In this document: positions 63,095-64,000 of the stretch, one piece after another
How the letters are laid out: each line of letters starts with the position of its first letter
How positions within the stretch are numbered: the stretch's first letter is position 1
Source: Burkholderiales bacterium Ga0077544
GTDB taxonomy: Bacteria > Pseudomonadota > Gammaproteobacteria > Burkholderiales > Burkholderiaceae_D
DNA: 64,000 nucleotides
Direction of reading: 5' to 3'
Assembly: GCA_001464355.1 (NCBI GenBank)
Contig: LNEU01000016.1
Location: forward strand, 62,001 to 126,000
Made by a program: the position numbers and the translations under genes
Notes under the pieces: model-generated
Databases searched by the model: none
Told to the model about the DNA's origin: nothing
The model's input: only the letters and a program-made list of their open reading frames with translations

Positions 63095-64000
63095 ATGTCA
63101 TCACTTGCGTTTACTGTTTTGTTTCTGAGCTTTCTGGTTATCAGCCTTGGAGTTCGCTACTGGCTTGCATCGCGCCATATTCGCCACATCATTGCGAATC
63201 GCGCTGCTGTACCTGCGCAATTTGCAGATCAGATTTCACTGGCAGCGCATCAAAAAGCCGCGGCTTACTCGATCTCAAAGACCAAGTTTTCTCTTTTTAT
63301 CGTGCTGCTGAATACGGCTGTGCTGATCGGCTTTACGCTGATGGGTGGCCTGCAATGGCTGGCCAGCGCTTCGTTTGACATTTTTGGTGATGGATGGCGC
63401 TATCAATTGGCTTTGGTATTGGCGTTTGCAGTGATATCCGGCCTGATTGAATTGCCTTTTGATTATTTCCGCCAGTTTGTGCTGGAAGCGCGTTTCGGCT
63501 TCAATCGCATGTCACCTGGCTTGTTCTTTAAAGATCTGCTGAAAAGCACCGCGCTGTCACTGTCACTTGGCCTCGGCCTGGTATGGATCACGTTGATTCT
63601 GATGGAAAACGCGGGTGATCTATGGTGGTTATATGCGTGGGCAGTGTGGTGTGGATTTCAGATGTTGATGCTGGTCCTGGTACCGCTTTTCATCGCACCC
63701 ATGTTCAACAACTTCAAACCCCTGGAGGATGAGAGTCTGCGAGCCCGCATTGAAAATCTGATGCAGCGCATAGGCTTTTCTTCCAGTGGTCTGTTCGTGA
63801 TGGATGGTTCGCGCCGCAGCGCGCATGGCAATGCCTACTTTTCGGGCTTTGGCGCAGCGAAGCGCATCGTGTTCTTCGACACCTTGCTGGAACGTCTGGC
63901 TCCGAATGAAATTGAAGCAGTGCTCGCGCACGAACTCGGACATTTCAAACTCAAGCATGTGGTTAAACGCATTATCGTGATGTTTGCGGCATCGCTGGCT
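63095..64000 (+). CDS. M48-family membrane metalloprotease (3' end outside window)
   Basis: The first 302 codons of a CAAX-protease-like (Ste24/M48) integral membrane protease; the gene runs off the window. Several membrane helices are visible ([59 protein letters not shown]), the [10 protein letters not shown] loop typical of this family, and the zinc site [13 protein letters not shown] (HExxH). ACAGGAAAAGA precedes the ATG. It sits divergent from orn, an arrangement I recall from other betaproteobacteria, and could help in membrane protein quality control. Confidence 0.92.
   Translation, partial: MSSLAFTVLFLSFLVISLGVRYWLASRHIRHIIANRAAVPAQFADQISLAAHQKAAAYSISKTKFSLFIVLLNTAVLIGFTLMGGLQWLASASFDIFGDGWRYQLALVLAFAVISGLIELPFDYFRQFVLEARFGFNRMSPGLFFKDLLKSTALSLSLGLGLVWITLILMENAGDLWWLYAWAVWCGFQMLMLVLVPLFIAPMFNNFKPLEDESLRARIENLMQRIGFSSSGLFVMDGSRRSAHGNAYFSGFGAAKRIVFFDTLLERLAPNEIEAVLAHELGHFKLKHVVKRIIVMFAASLA

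Overview
The window looks like chromosome of a betaproteobacterium, most likely of the Oxalobacteraceae (Herminiimonas/Janthinobacterium type). This rests on gene content (fused class I fumarase, an orn/M48 protease divergent pair, pgaABCD, many signalling proteins) and on the general look of the proteins; no rRNA is present to confirm it. Most of the window is ordinary moderately GC-rich core DNA, with two clear foreign-looking stretches.

Layout. 1-7.3 kb: 3' end of an autotransporter, a hydrolase lipoprotein, then a minus-strand signalling operon of a CHASE3 histidine kinase, a stand-alone receiver and a REC-PAS-LOV-GGDEF-EAL protein. 9.2-15.6 kb: pgaABCD, the poly-N-acetylglucosamine biofilm exopolysaccharide operon. 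15.8-18.4 kb: small envelope proteins, including a lipoprotein with calcium-loop-like repeats. 18.6-21.2 kb: an atypical SDR and an Asp-type alpha/beta hydrolase divergent from a CGNR zinc-finger regulator. 21.2-27.3 kb: tRNA-Ser, acs, a UPF0114 protein, class I fumarase, murI, tRNA-His. 27.3-32.2 kb: many very small genes, a MazG-like pyrophosphohydrolase and two tandem TenA homologues. 32.5-38.6 kb: MFS transporter, UspA, small secreted Tyr/Pro-rich proteins, and an L,D-transpeptidase paired with a TPR protein. 38.9-49.6 kb: a very long coiled-coil membrane-anchored protein, a REC-HK-REC hybrid kinase and a 1683-residue pseudokinase/ATPase/GAF/histidine kinase. 49.8-56.5 kb: a catalase-like haem protein, a foreign-looking KAP-type P-loop NTPase, an RluA-family pseudouridine synthase, and a DyP-type peroxidase co-transcribed with two related small proteins. 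56.9-59.0 kb: a phosphorelay protein without an ATPase domain, plus a receiver. 59.0-64 kb: srkA, a YecA/UPF0149 SEC-C protein, a solitary integron-type gene cassette with its attC, a dispersed-repeat spacer, orn and the 5' part of an M48 protease.

How they may work together. The LOV/GGDEF/EAL operon is a plausible light- or redox-tuned source of cyclic di-GMP lying beside pgaABCD, whose PgaC/PgaD synthase is known in E. coli to be activated by that messenger. The DyP peroxidase, its two paralogous partners and the nearby catalase-like protein look like a haem-peroxidase module of unknown substrate. The KAP NTPase and the integron cassette are the best candidates for acquired accessory functions. 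Several genes of 25 to 72 codons, with good ribosome binding sites and terminators, are easily missed and are listed here.
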